Below are positions 5,461 to 12,592 of a DNA stretch of 12,592 nt, one piece after another. Position 1 is the first letter of the stretch, and the number at the start of each line of letters is the position of its first letter. This DNA comes from an uncultured Oscillospiraceae bacterium. Its GTDB lineage: Bacteria; Bacillota; Clostridia; Oscillospirales; Oscillospiraceae. Location of the stretch: the NCBI GenBank assembly GCA_900758315.1, contig CAAERF010000021.1:1-12592 (forward strand), given 5' to 3'. The notes under the pieces are model-generated. The model was not told where the DNA came from, ran no database searches, and was given only the letters and a program-made list of their open reading frames with translations. Made by a program: the position numbers and the translations under genes.

Positions 5461-7398
5461 ATGGCAGAAAAGTTTTATATCACAACCCCGATTTACTATC
5501 CGTCCGACAAGCTCCACATCGGTCATACCTACTGCACCGTGGCCACCGACGTCATGGCCCGGTACAAGCGGATGTGCGGCTACGACGTGCTGTTTCTCAC
5601 CGGCACCGACGAGCACGGCCTGAAGATTGAGCAGAAGGCCAAAGAGGCAGGCGTTACGCCTCAGCAGTTTGTGGACAATATCGTCAACGGCCCCGGCGGC
5701 ATCCGGGAGCTGTGGAAGCTGATGAACATCTCCAACGACCGGTTCATCCGGACCACCGACGACTACCACGTCAAGAGCATCCAGGAGATCTTCAAAAAGA
5801 TGCACGACAATGGCGACATCTACAAGGGCGCCTACAAGGGCAAGTACTGCGTGCCCTGCGAGTCCTTCTGGACCGAGTCCCAGCTGGTGGACGGAAAGTG
5901 TCCCGACTGCGGCCGTGAGGTCCAGGAGGCCGAGGAGGAGGCCTACTTCTTCCGTCTGTCCAAGTACCAGAAGCAGATCGAGGAGCTGCTCAGCGTGCCC
6001 GGCTTCCTGGAGCCGGAGAGCCGCCGGAACGAGATGCTCAACAACTTTGTCAAGCCCGGCCTGGAGGACCTGTGCGTCAGCCGGACCAGTTTCACCTGGG
6101 GTATCCCGGTCACCTTCGACCCGGGCCACGTGGTCTACGTCTGGGTGGACGCCCTGAGCAACTATATCACCGCCCTGGGCTACCTGAACGACCAGTACGA
6201 CGACTTCGACAAGTACTGGCCCTGCGACGTCCACTTCATCGGCAAGGAGATCGTCCGGTTCCACTCCATCATCTGGCCCGCCATGCTCATGAGCCTGGGA
6301 CTGCCTCTGCCCAAGAAGGTCTATGGCCACGGCTGGCTGCTGCTGGGCGGCGGCAAGATGTCCAAGAGCAAGGGCAACGTGGTGGATCCCATCGTCCTGG
6401 CCGAGCGCTACGGTGTGGACGCCCTGCGCTACTACCTGCTGCGGGAATTCCCCTTCGGCAGCGACGGCAACTTCTCCAATGAGAGCCTGATCAAGCGCAT
6501 CAACATCGACCTGGCCAACGACCTGGGTAACCTGGTCAGCCGTACCACCGCCATGGCGGTCAAGTACTTCGGCGGCACTCTGCCGGCAGAGCAGCAGGCG
6601 GATGAGGCCAAGGACAGTGAGCTGATCGCTCTGGCCAGCGGCCTGAAGGAGAAGTATCACAAGGTGATGGAGGAGTATACCTTCCAGACCGCCCTGGTGG
6701 ACATCTTTGAGGTGATTTCCCGGGCAAACAAGTATATCGACGAGAACGCACCCTGGGTGCTGGCCAAGAACGAGGCGGACAAGCCCCGTCTGGCCCGGGT
6801 ACTGTACAACCTGCTGGAGGCTGTGCGCATCTGCACCATCCTGCTGACGCCCTTTATCCCCGACACCTGCCAAAAAATCTTCGCCCAGATCGGCGCGGAG
6901 AAAACCGGCTGGGAAGACGCCGGGACCTGGGGCCTGCTGTCCCAGACCGTCACCGTCACCAAGGGCGAAAACCTGTTCCCGCGCATCGACATGGACAAGG
7001 AACTGAAGATCCTGGAGGAGATGGAAGCCGCCGCCAAGGCCGCCGCGGAAGGTCCCGCTGTGGAGTTCAAGGACGAGATCGACTTTGACGCCTTCGAGAA
7101 GGTGGACATGACCGTCTGCAAGGTCAAGAGCTGCGAGAACGTGAAGAAGAGCAAAAAACTGCTGAAATTCATCCTGGATGACGGCTCCGGCACTGACCGG
7201 CAGATCCTCTCCGGCATCGCCGCCTACTACAAGCCGGAAGAGCTGGTGGGCAAGACAGTGGTGGCCGTCACCAACCTGGCGCCCCGGAAGATGATGGGCC
7301 AGGAGAGCTGCGGCATGCTGCTCAGCGCCGAAAAGGGCGACAAGCTGACCCTGATTATGCTGGACGATGCCATCGAGGCGGGCGCAAAGTTCTGCTGA
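5461..7398 (+). CDS. metG: Methionyl-tRNA synthetase
   Basis: A 645-residue cytoplasmic class I synthetase that charges tRNA-Met with methionine (EC 6.1.1.10). The Rossmann catalytic domain carries HIGH at 19-22 and KMSKSKGN at 299-306. The inserted connective domain has a four-cysteine zinc knuckle (CVPC at 130-133, CPDC at 147-150). The helical anticodon-binding domain spans about 345-510. After a linker, a C-terminal OB-fold tRNA-binding domain (about 541-645: FDAFEKVDMTVCKV, ILSGIAAYY, NLAPRKMMGQESCGMLL) gives dimerisation and tRNA affinity, as in Bacillus MetS (about 664 residues). The ATG at 5461 is chosen over upstream in-frame starts because AAAGGAGG lies ten bases before it and the family N-terminus (KFYITTPIYYP) follows directly. 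It has its own promoter and a structured leader that may regulate it. Confidence 0.97.
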   Translation: MAEKFYITTPIYYPSDKLHIGHTYCTVATDVMARYKRMCGYDVLFLTGTDEHGLKIEQKAKEAGVTPQQFVDNIVNGPGGIRELWKLMNISNDRFIRTTDDYHVKSIQEIFKKMHDNGDIYKGAYKGKYCVPCESFWTESQLVDGKCPDCGREVQEAEEEAYFFRLSKYQKQIEELLSVPGFLEPESRRNEMLNNFVKPGLEDLCVSRTSFTWGIPVTFDPGHVVYVWVDALSNYITALGYLNDQYDDFDKYWPCDVHFIGKEIVRFHSIIWPAMLMSLGLPLPKKVYGHGWLLLGGGKMSKSKGNVVDPIVLAERYGVDALRYYLLREFPFGSDGNFSNESLIKRINIDLANDLGNLVSRTTAMAVKYFGGTLPAEQQADEAKDSELIALASGLKEKYHKVMEEYTFQTALVDIFEVISRANKYIDENAPWVLAKNEADKPRLARVLYNLLEAVRICTILLTPFIPDTCQKIFAQIGAEKTGWEDAGTWGLLSQTVTVTKGENLFPRIDMDKELKILEEMEAAAKAAAEGPAVEFKDEIDFDAFEKVDMTVCKVKSCENVKKSKKLLKFILDDGSGTDRQILSGIAAYYKPEELVGKTVVAVTNLAPRKMMGQESCGMLLSAEKGDKLTLIMLDDAIEAGAKFC

Positions 7399-7415
7399 GA
7401 CCTGTTTCGTTTTTT

Positions 7416-7449
7416 ACAACCCCGCTATACGGTGCTATGGCGGGGTTGT
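7416..7449 (+). terminator. Hairpin between metG and capA, possible weak terminator
   Basis: A perfect 10-bp stem (7416-7425 with 7440-7449), extendable to 13 bp with one wobble, eight-base loop. The following bases (CCTGTTAT) are a poor T-run, so termination is probably partial and capA may receive read-through from metG. Its 3' arm ends only seven bases before the capA ribosome binding site. Confidence 0.5.
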
Positions 7450-7469
7450 CCTGTTATAAGGAGGCCGAT

Positions 7470-8555
7470 ATGAAAAGAAAGGGATCTCTGACCCTGCTGG
7501 CGGCACTGCTGCTGGTCACCCTCTGCGGCTGCGGCGGCGGTGGTGAGGCGAGCAGTGGTGCGGTTTCCTCCGTTCCCACGGAAGAGCCGGAGGTAAAAAC
7601 GGCGGAGATTGTAATGGATTTCGCCGGAGACATCAATCTGGACGACTCCTGGTACGTGATGGACGCCCTTCACGCCAGTGGCGGAACCATCTCTGATGCC
7701 ATCGACCCGGCGCTGATCCAGCGCATGACGGCGGCGGACCTGTGCTGTGTCAACAATGAGTTTTCCTTCTCGGACCGGGGAACACCCATGGCCGGGAAGG
7801 CCTACACCTTCCGGGCGAATCCGGAGAACGTGTCCATTCTCCAGACGCTGGGGGTGGATGTGGTGACCCTGGCCAATAACCACGTGTACGACTACGGCGA
7901 GGAGGCCTTTCTGGACACGCTGAATACCCTGAAGGGTGCCGGTATTGACTACGTGGGCGCAGGCCGGGACCGGAACGAGGCCATGACTCCGGCGTACTAT
8001 GAGCTGGACGGTCTCACCATAGCCATCGTCAACGCCACCCGTGCGGAGAAGAACATCATGACCCCGGAGGCGGACGAAAACAGCTCCGGCGTGCTGCGCT
8101 GCTACGACACCGCCCTCTTTGAGCAGGTGATCCGGGAGGCGAAGGAACGGGCGGACGTGGTGGTGTGCTGCGTCCACTGGGGTACCGAGTACAGCTACAC
8201 GCTGGAGGAGATCCAGCGCTCCACCGCACAGACCTATATTGACGCGGGAGCGGATGTGATTGTGGGCACCCACTCCCACTGTCTCCAGGGCATCGAATAT
8301 TATAAGGGGGTGCCGGTGTTCTACAGTCTGGGCAACTTCTGGTTCAATGAAAAAGAGCTGGACACCTGTCTGCTGGAGCTGACGGTGACCGGAACCAAAG
8401 AGAATTGGAATCTGTCTGCCACGATTGTGCCCGCCCTCCAGTCCGGCTGCAAAACCGAAATGCTGGCGGATGGGCAGGCGGTCTATGACCTGCTGGAGTC
8501 CATCTCGGTTAACGCCGGCATCCGGGAGGATGGCACGGTGTACGAAATCCAATAG
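7470..8555 (+). CDS. CapA-family lipoprotein (PGA_cap, metallophosphoesterase-like fold)
   Basis: 361 residues with a lipoprotein signal peptide: basic start, leucine-rich core, lipobox LCGC with lipidated Cys21, then a Gly/Ser/Glu linker to about 42. The rest is the CapA/PGA_cap domain (PF09587): VMDFAGDINLDD (48-59), CVNNEF (93-98), VTLANNHVYDYG (132-143), CVHWGTEY (234-241), IVGTHSHCLQG (264-274) and FYSLGNFWFN (284-293). The Asp, Asn, His and Glu residues expected to bind metals are intact. CapA founding members act in poly-gamma-glutamate capsule export, but most clostridial lipoprotein homologues are uncharacterised. No capB/capC-like gene is nearby, so a capsule role is not supported here; a surface phosphoesterase role is equally possible. 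ATG at 7470 is chosen for AAGGAGG (7458-7464); an upstream in-frame ATG at 7437 lies inside the preceding hairpin. Followed by a strong terminator. Confidence 0.9.
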   Translation: MKRKGSLTLLAALLLVTLCGCGGGGEASSGAVSSVPTEEPEVKTAEIVMDFAGDINLDDSWYVMDALHASGGTISDAIDPALIQRMTAADLCCVNNEFSFSDRGTPMAGKAYTFRANPENVSILQTLGVDVVTLANNHVYDYGEEAFLDTLNTLKGAGIDYVGAGRDRNEAMTPAYYELDGLTIAIVNATRAEKNIMTPEADENSSGVLRCYDTALFEQVIREAKERADVVVCCVHWGTEYSYTLEEIQRSTAQTYIDAGADVIVGTHSHCLQGIEYYKGVPVFYSLGNFWFNEKELDTCLLELTVTGTKENWNLSATIVPALQSGCKTEMLADGQAVYDLLESISVNAGIREDGTVYEIQ

Positions 8556-8572
8556 AGCATCAAAACACGCGA

Positions 8573-8610
8573 AAACGTCGAGGCAAAGGTCTGCCTCGGC
8601 GTTTCATTTT
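8573..8610 (+). terminator. Rho-independent terminator of capA
   Basis: A 13-bp stem with one U-G pair (8573-8585 with 8592-8604), six-base loop, followed by TTTCATTTT. Its last bases overlap the -35 of the proposed forespore promoter of the ger operon. Confidence 0.85.
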
Positions 8611-8630
8611 GGGATGGACTGGGTATACTA
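8601..8630 (+). promoter_or_regulatory. Forespore (sigma-F/sigma-G) promoter of the ger operon
   Basis: GGGTATACTA (8621-8630) fits every position of the sigma-F -10 pattern GGNNANAHTR, and TATACTA fits 6 of 7 of the sigma-G -10 pattern CATNHTA. GTTTC (8601-8605) matches 4 of 5 of the sigma-F -35 GYWTA, with a 15-base spacer. A sigma-A -35 at the right distance is poor. Germinant receptor operons of Bacillus are read by sigma-G in the forespore, so position and sequence agree. Start of transcription would be about 15-20 bases before the gerA ATG. Confidence 0.6.
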
Positions 8631-8653
8631 GGCCGGAGAAAGGGGGAGCATGC

Positions 8654-10141
8654 ATGCGACACAGCAGGGAATACGTGCCCCACCACGAGAAAAAGAAGCC
8701 GGTCTATGACCTGCCGCTGAATCTGGACTCGGTGCAGGAGGTCTTTGCCAACTGCGCCGACTTTGCCAGCCGGGAGATCGCCCTGGCCGAGGGAAGTCAG
8801 GGCACGGTGTGCTGGATAGACGGACTGGTGAAGAGCGAGCGGCTCAATGACTACGTGCTGCGGCCCTTGATTGCGGGACCGGTGCCCGCTGCGGCCAGCC
8901 AGGTGGAACAGGTGCTGGCCGGCGGGGTGTGGAATCTGGACGTGACAGCCCAGTTGACCGTGGACGACACGGTGGAGGCCATGCTGGATGGCTGCTGCGC
9001 GATCTTTCTGACCGACGGCGTGCTGACCTGCTCGGTGCAGACCGAGGAAAAGCGCAATGTGGAGAGTCCGGAGAACGAGATCGAGGCCAAGGGTGCCAGG
9101 GACTCCTTTGTGGAGAGCGTGCGCACCTCCACTTCGCTGGTCCGGCGGCGGCTGAAGTCGGCCAAGGTGAAGGTGTCCGAGCAGCTGGTGGGCCGGACCT
9201 CCGGCACGGCAGTGGATGTGCTGTGGGTGGAGGATGTGACCAATCCGGACCTGGTGCGCCAGCTGGAAGAACGGCTTGCGGAGATGGATATCGACGCCCT
9301 GCTCAGCGTGGCGGACGTGGAGGAATACATTGTGGACAGCAGCCGCACGGTCTTTCCCCAGGTGATCTTTACCGAGCGGCCGGACCGGTTCTGCCGGGGG
9401 CTGATGGACGGCCAGGTGGGGATGCTGGTGGATGGGATTCCCATGGGCTGCCTGCTGCCCTGCGACCTGAACCAGTTTCTGCGGGCGCCTCAGGATCGGA
9501 GCTACCACTGGCTCAGCGCCAGCCTGCTGATCCTGCTGCGCTACACCTGCATGGTCCTCACGGTACTGCTGCCCGGCTTTTTCATCGCCATGGTCTCCTT
9601 CCACTTGCAGATGATTCCCACCGATCTGGCCCTGTCCATCATCGCCAGCAAGCTGGACGTGCCCTTCTCCACCCAGTTTGAGGTATTGGTGATGCTGCTG
9701 GCCTTTGAGGTGCTCCAGGAGGCGGGCCTGCGGATGCCCAGCACCATCGGACAGAGCGTGTCCATCATCGGGGCGCTGGTAGTGGGCCAGGCGGCAGTGG
9801 AGGCGAAAATCGTCTCGCCGGCGGTGATCATCGTGGTGGCGGCGGCGGGTATGGCGGTCTTTACCATGCCCAACCAGGACTTTGCCAACGGCCTGCGGGT
9901 GTGGCGGTTCCTGGCGGCGCTGGGCGCCAGCTTCGCGGGGCTGTTCGGCCTGATGATCGTGGCCACCGCCATGGTACACCAGCTGGCGAAAATGAAGAGC
10001 TTCGGCGTGTGCTACCTGAGTCCCTTCTCACCGGGCGCCTGGCAGCAGAAGGGCGGCGAGTGGGTGCTTCGGGGCCCGATGCCCTCGGTGAAGCTGCGGG
10101 ATCTGTCCCTGGGGCCGGAGGAGAAACGGAGGCAGAAGTGA
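8654..10141 (+). CDS. gerA: Spore germinant receptor subunit A (GerA family)
   Basis: 495 residues, the usual size of GerA-family A subunits (PF03323), which sit in the spore inner membrane and help pass the germinant signal on to ion and dipicolinate release. The large N-terminal soluble domain (about 20-285) contains the family stretch from NEIEAKGARDSFVES (141-155) through TSTSLVRRRLKS (158-169) to EQLVGRTSG (176-184). The membrane part (about 286-445) has the hallmark QEAGLRMPSTIGQSVSIIGA (355-374) and VVGQAAVEAKIVSPAVI (376-392). A short basic C-terminal tail follows. ATG at 8654 is chosen for AAGGGGGAG seven bases upstream; an earlier in-frame start at 8609 would overlap the terminator and promoter. 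First gene of a three-gene operon; its TGA overlaps the gerC start. Confidence 0.95.
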   Translation: MRHSREYVPHHEKKKPVYDLPLNLDSVQEVFANCADFASREIALAEGSQGTVCWIDGLVKSERLNDYVLRPLIAGPVPAAASQVEQVLAGGVWNLDVTAQLTVDDTVEAMLDGCCAIFLTDGVLTCSVQTEEKRNVESPENEIEAKGARDSFVESVRTSTSLVRRRLKSAKVKVSEQLVGRTSGTAVDVLWVEDVTNPDLVRQLEERLAEMDIDALLSVADVEEYIVDSSRTVFPQVIFTERPDRFCRGLMDGQVGMLVDGIPMGCLLPCDLNQFLRAPQDRSYHWLSASLLILLRYTCMVLTVLLPGFFIAMVSFHLQMIPTDLALSIIASKLDVPFSTQFEVLVMLLAFEVLQEAGLRMPSTIGQSVSIIGALVVGQAAVEAKIVSPAVIIVVAAAGMAVFTMPNQDFANGLRVWRFLAALGASFAGLFGLMIVATAMVHQLAKMKSFGVCYLSPFSPGAWQQKGGEWVLRGPMPSVKLRDLSLGPEEKRRQK

Positions 10142-11280
10142 GAAAGATTGCGATCATGCTGTGCGCGGCGCTGACGGTGGGGATGCTGACCGGGTGCGAC
10201 TCCAATTTTCTGCCCCGTTCCCAGGACATCTCCCACGTGGAGCTGGTGCGCACCATCGCCGTGGACAGTGGGGAACAGGATCGGGTGAAGATCACGGTCT
10301 CCAGCGGCGTCAAGCGCACCGTTGACGGCAGCACCAGCAAACCACTGATTTTGGAACAGGAGGCGGAGACGGTATTCTCTGCCTGTCAGATGATTCAGAA
10401 AAACGGCAGCGGTTACGTCTCCTACGGCCACGTGACCGAGTGCGTGGTGGGAAAGGAGGCTGCCCGGGCGGGGATTGACCGGGTGCTGGACTATATCCAG
10501 CGGGATTTTGAGATGCGGCTGGATACGCTGCTCTTTCTGCTGGATCAGGGAGAGGCCGGTACGCTGCTGAACAGGACTGCCGATAAGGATTCGGCGGCCA
10601 CCGAACGCTTTCAGGAGATTGCCCGGGAGATGCCCTTAAAATCCGAGTCCTGGCCTTGCTCGGTGCGGGAATTTCTGGTGGACCTGTACGACAACGGCTG
10701 GTCTATGATGCCGGTGGTCAAGCTGGCAAAGGAACGGGATGGCTATGGCATCAGCACCAGCGGTATGGCCCTGTTCTACGAGACCGAGCTGGCGGACCAG
10801 CTGGACACCCAGACCAGCCAGGGCGCCTGCCTGCTGCTCAATCAGGGAAAGGTGGGCTATGAGGACCTGACGCTGAAGGAAGGCGGGGTGGTGGGACTGA
10901 AACTCACCGACGAAAACTGTAACTGGAGCGTCCAGTGGACCGGAGATACCCTGACCGGAATGACAGCGGAGCTCCAGGTGACCGCCGATCTGGCGGAGGT
11001 AAGCGGCACGGTGGATTTGCAGGAGGCAGCGGTGCTCCGGGAGATCGAGGAAAAGCTCTCAGCCCGGATCACCGAGGAGGCAGTGGCGGCACTGCGCAAG
11101 GAAAAGGAGCATGGAGACTATCTCCATCTGGAGCGAGAGGTGGCAGTCCGGTATCCGGGAAAGATCAAGCTGATCTGCGAAAACTGGGATCAGTGGCTGG
11201 ATGCCCTCACGTTCCACATCAACACCCGGGCCGCGATCCGGCAGAGCTACGACGTGGGACGGGGCGTGGAACAGTCCTGA
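10138..11280 (+). CDS. gerC: Spore germinant receptor subunit C, lipoprotein (GerC/GerAC family)
   Basis: 380 residues. The signal peptide ends in lipobox LTGC with lipidated Cys20, as for GerAC-family proteins anchored to the outer face of the spore inner membrane. Family-like elements include ISHVELVRTIAVD (31-43), the CQMIQKNGSGYVSYGHVTEC stretch (83-102), EFLVDLYDNGWSMMPVVKL (178-196), and the C-terminal lysine/glutamate-rich helix with YPGKIKLICENWDQWL (339-354) and VAVRYPG (335-341), consistent with PF05504. The GTG start at 10138 lies in the sequence GTGA that overlaps the gerA stop, with GGAGG five bases upstream (10128-10132), so translation is coupled to gerA. An upstream in-frame ATG inside gerA is not credible. 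GerC sits before gerB here rather than last, unlike the A-B-C order of Bacillus. Confidence 0.92.
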   Translation: MRKIAIMLCAALTVGMLTGCDSNFLPRSQDISHVELVRTIAVDSGEQDRVKITVSSGVKRTVDGSTSKPLILEQEAETVFSACQMIQKNGSGYVSYGHVTECVVGKEAARAGIDRVLDYIQRDFEMRLDTLLFLLDQGEAGTLLNRTADKDSAATERFQEIAREMPLKSESWPCSVREFLVDLYDNGWSMMPVVKLAKERDGYGISTSGMALFYETELADQLDTQTSQGACLLLNQGKVGYEDLTLKEGGVVGLKLTDENCNWSVQWTGDTLTGMTAELQVTADLAEVSGTVDLQEAAVLREIEEKLSARITEEAVAALRKEKEHGDYLHLEREVAVRYPGKIKLICENWDQWLDALTFHINTRAAIRQSYDVGRGVEQS

Positions 11281-11294
11281 GAGGAGAGTGTGCA

Positions 11295-12374
11295 GTGGGA
11301 GAAGGGAAAATCTCCGGGCGGCAGTTCGGAATACTGGTGTTTGCCATGATGCTGGCGCCGCTGGTTCACGCCGTGCCCATCCGGATTGCCTCGGCGGGCC
11401 GGGCCAGCTGGCTGCTCACCCTGCCGGCGGTCCTTCCGCTGGGGGTGCTGCTCTGCTTCCTGTTCCGCTGTCTGGAGCGGATGCCGGAGGGCAGCGGTCT
11501 GGCGGATATCTATCTGATGAGTTTTGGCAGACGGTGGGGGAAAGTGTGCTGCGTCCTGAATGCGCTGTGGATGATGCTGCTTCTGACGATCGACCTGCGC
11601 TTCTACGCGGAGCGCTATGTGGCGGAGGTGTATCCGGAGACGGGAATGCTGCTATTTTATGTGGCCATTCTGCTCCTGGTGACCTGGATCAGCTGGGGCA
11701 GCTTCGGAGCGCTGGTGCGCACCGGTAAAATCCTGTTCTGGGTGGTCACCGTCACCTTGGCGCTGGTTCTGATCCTGGCAGCTCCGAAAGTGAAACTATA
11801 TAATGTGTGGCCGGTGACCGATACCAGTGTCCGGGAAGTGGGACTGGGAACCCTGCGCATGATTGCGGTGCTGGCTTTCGCGGTGCCGCCCTGCTTTTTG
11901 CTGGGGTGGGTCAGGTGGCGAAACGATAAGCGGGGGATGTACCGCTGGTTGGTGTTGCTGGGGATCACCATGATGCTCATTGCCGTGGAGATTCTGGGGG
12001 TCTTTGGACCGGAGCTGATGGCCAGACTTCAGGTGCCCTTCTTCACCCTGGCCAAGGAGATCTCCTTTCAGCGCATGGTCCAGGGATTTGAGATCGTCGT
12101 GGCGGCTACCTGGATCATGTCCGATACCGCGCTGGCAGGCGTGAAGATTTTTGCCGCCGGAGAGGTGCTGAGCCATGCCCTTCCGGTGAAGCGGCCGGAA
12201 TATATCCGGTTAGGGCTGATCTGCCTGGTTTTTATTTTGTGTCTGCTGCTGCCGGTGTCCGCATTCCGGGTGGAGAGCGGCTACAAAAAATACGGAATGC
12301 CGCTCAACGGAGTGATGGCCTATTTCCTGCCGGCGCTGGCGCTGGTAGTGGGAAAGGTGCGGCGAAAGTGGTAG
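11295..12374 (+). CDS. gerB: Spore germinant receptor subunit B, transporter-like (GerB family)
   Basis: 359 residues, about ten hydrophobic spans (for example 11-29, 38-59, 84-100, 117-136, 145-162, 186-205, 217-236, 262-286, 304-322 and 336-352). It fits the GerAB/APC-superfamily transporter-like subunit (PF03845) that binds the germinant, typically an amino acid. The N-terminus GKISGRQFGILVFAMML (4-20) is typical of the family. The GTG start at 11295 is chosen because GAGGAG (11281-11286) lies eight bases upstream and the family N-terminus follows. The first internal ATG (11347) would cut off most of span one. It starts 14 bases after gerC and completes the receptor. The ligand cannot be predicted from sequence alone. 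Ends with TAG; I see no clear terminator after it. Confidence 0.92.
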   Translation: MGEGKISGRQFGILVFAMMLAPLVHAVPIRIASAGRASWLLTLPAVLPLGVLLCFLFRCLERMPEGSGLADIYLMSFGRRWGKVCCVLNALWMMLLLTIDLRFYAERYVAEVYPETGMLLFYVAILLLVTWISWGSFGALVRTGKILFWVVTVTLALVLILAAPKVKLYNVWPVTDTSVREVGLGTLRMIAVLAFAVPPCFLLGWVRWRNDKRGMYRWLVLLGITMMLIAVEILGVFGPELMARLQVPFFTLAKEISFQRMVQGFEIVVAATWIMSDTALAGVKIFAAGEVLSHALPVKRPEYIRLGLICLVFILCLLLPVSAFRVESGYKKYGMPLNGVMAYFLPALALVVGKVRRKW

Positions 12375-12446
12375 AAGAAAGGAACGGAACCTAAATATAG
12401 GTGTGAAAAAGGGGAGGATGGGCATATTTTGTGGTCGGAAAGCCTC

Positions 12447-12510
12447 GAAGAAAAAAGAAACGAAAAAAATGAAAAAAGTCCTTGACAATTCGCGGCAGAT
12501 TTAGTATACT
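12447..12510 (+). promoter_or_regulatory. Strong sigma-A promoter with UP-like element, probably rrn P1
   Basis: -35 TTGACA (12482-12487, perfect), exactly 17 bases, -10 TATACT (12505-12510, 5 of 6). An A-rich tract (12447-12476, with three runs of six or more A) sits directly upstream, as UP elements do at ribosomal RNA promoters, and a GC-rich discriminator follows. From 12375 to 12446 no gene, strong hairpin or T-run is seen apart from a weak 5-bp stem near 12390-12403, so ger transcripts may read through. Confidence 0.8.
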
Positions 12511-12516
12511 AAGCAA

Positions 12517-12592
12517 GCGCTCGAGAGAGCCGCCCAAAAACTGGAAAGCGAGCCGACCTGAAAACGGAAGTTGTTCAACGGTGAGCGAAAAA
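12517..12592 (+). ncRNA. Start of a stable-RNA leader, probably of a 16S-23S-5S operon (partial)
   Basis: Downstream of the promoter no ribosome binding site or coding frame begins. The sequence contains a small GCTC-GAGA-GAGC hairpin (12519-12530) and GACCTGAAAACGGAAGTTG (12555-12573), which resembles the 'ACCTTGAAAACT' leader and spacer motif that precedes 16S genes in Clostridia. The 16S gene itself would start beyond 12592. A tRNA cluster is the main alternative. Confidence 0.5.

Noticed and set aside
5131..6873. Minus-strand open frame of 580 codons across metG
   Set aside because: Antisense to metG, with a valine/histidine/glycine-rich product typical of GC-rich reverse frames and no start signals.
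8483..9979. Minus-strand open frame of 498 codons across gerA
   Set aside because: Histidine/glutamine-rich shadow; the plus frame is a clear GerA protein.
12418..12504. Possible 28-codon gene starting right after GGGGAGG
   Set aside because: The purine run touches the ATG with no spacing, the product is a lysine-rich tract created by the A-rich UP element, and it ends inside the promoter.
1..12592. Undescribed defence or mobile system
   Set aside because: No nuclease, helicase, reverse transcriptase, toxin-antitoxin, integrase or transposase signature was found; the genes are housekeeping, surface and sporulation functions.

Overview
The window looks like chromosomal DNA of a spore-forming, fairly GC-rich gut Clostridia bacterium, most likely of the Oscillospiraceae type (Flavonifractor/Oscillibacter-like). 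The reasons are a complete forespore germinant-receptor operon, low-GC-Gram-positive Shine-Dalgarno sequences and sigma-A promoters, a MetG with a C-terminal tRNA-binding domain, and a housekeeping composition clearly above 50% GC by eye. The taxonomic call is inference from gene content; no search was run.

Left end (1-329): no gene. It holds two copies of a structured repeat of about 77 bases in opposite orientation, with three more hairpins between them. One of these hairpins is a good terminator for the leftward gene that follows. 330-1112 (minus) encodes an eight-span membrane protein of unknown function, with a strong promoter at 1174-1202 and a terminator-like hairpin in its leader. Divergent to it, 1304-3151 encodes a 615-residue asparagine synthetase similar in size and layout to sporulation-linked AsnO of Bacillus. 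It is closed by a strong terminator at 3163-3200.

3284-5267 is a two-gene transcription unit: a secreted protein with a C-terminal Amidase_6-type cysteine hydrolase domain, and a small single-span protein. The first gene is mosaic, because its hydrolase domain has far lower GC than its N-terminal part and the flanking genes. A seven-codon open frame with its own ribosome binding site precedes it.

5312-8610: metG (methionyl-tRNA synthetase) follows a near-consensus promoter and a leader with mutually exclusive hairpins. It is followed by a CapA-family lipoprotein and a terminator.

8601-12374: a gerA-gerC-gerB operon for a spore germinant receptor. It is preceded by a sequence matching the forespore (sigma-F/sigma-G) promoter pattern, and gerC is translationally coupled to gerA by a GTGA overlap. 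Right end (12375-12592): an A-rich UP-like element, a near-perfect sigma-A promoter and the start of what looks like a ribosomal RNA leader, so a 16S gene probably begins just outside the window.

The sporulation theme recurs (asnO-like gene with a possible sigma-E promoter, germinant receptor with a forespore promoter). I see no CRISPR array, transposase or phage gene, and no convincing undescribed multi-gene system. The most unusual items are the covarying repeat pair, the domain-wise mosaic hydrolase gene, and the switchable metG leader.
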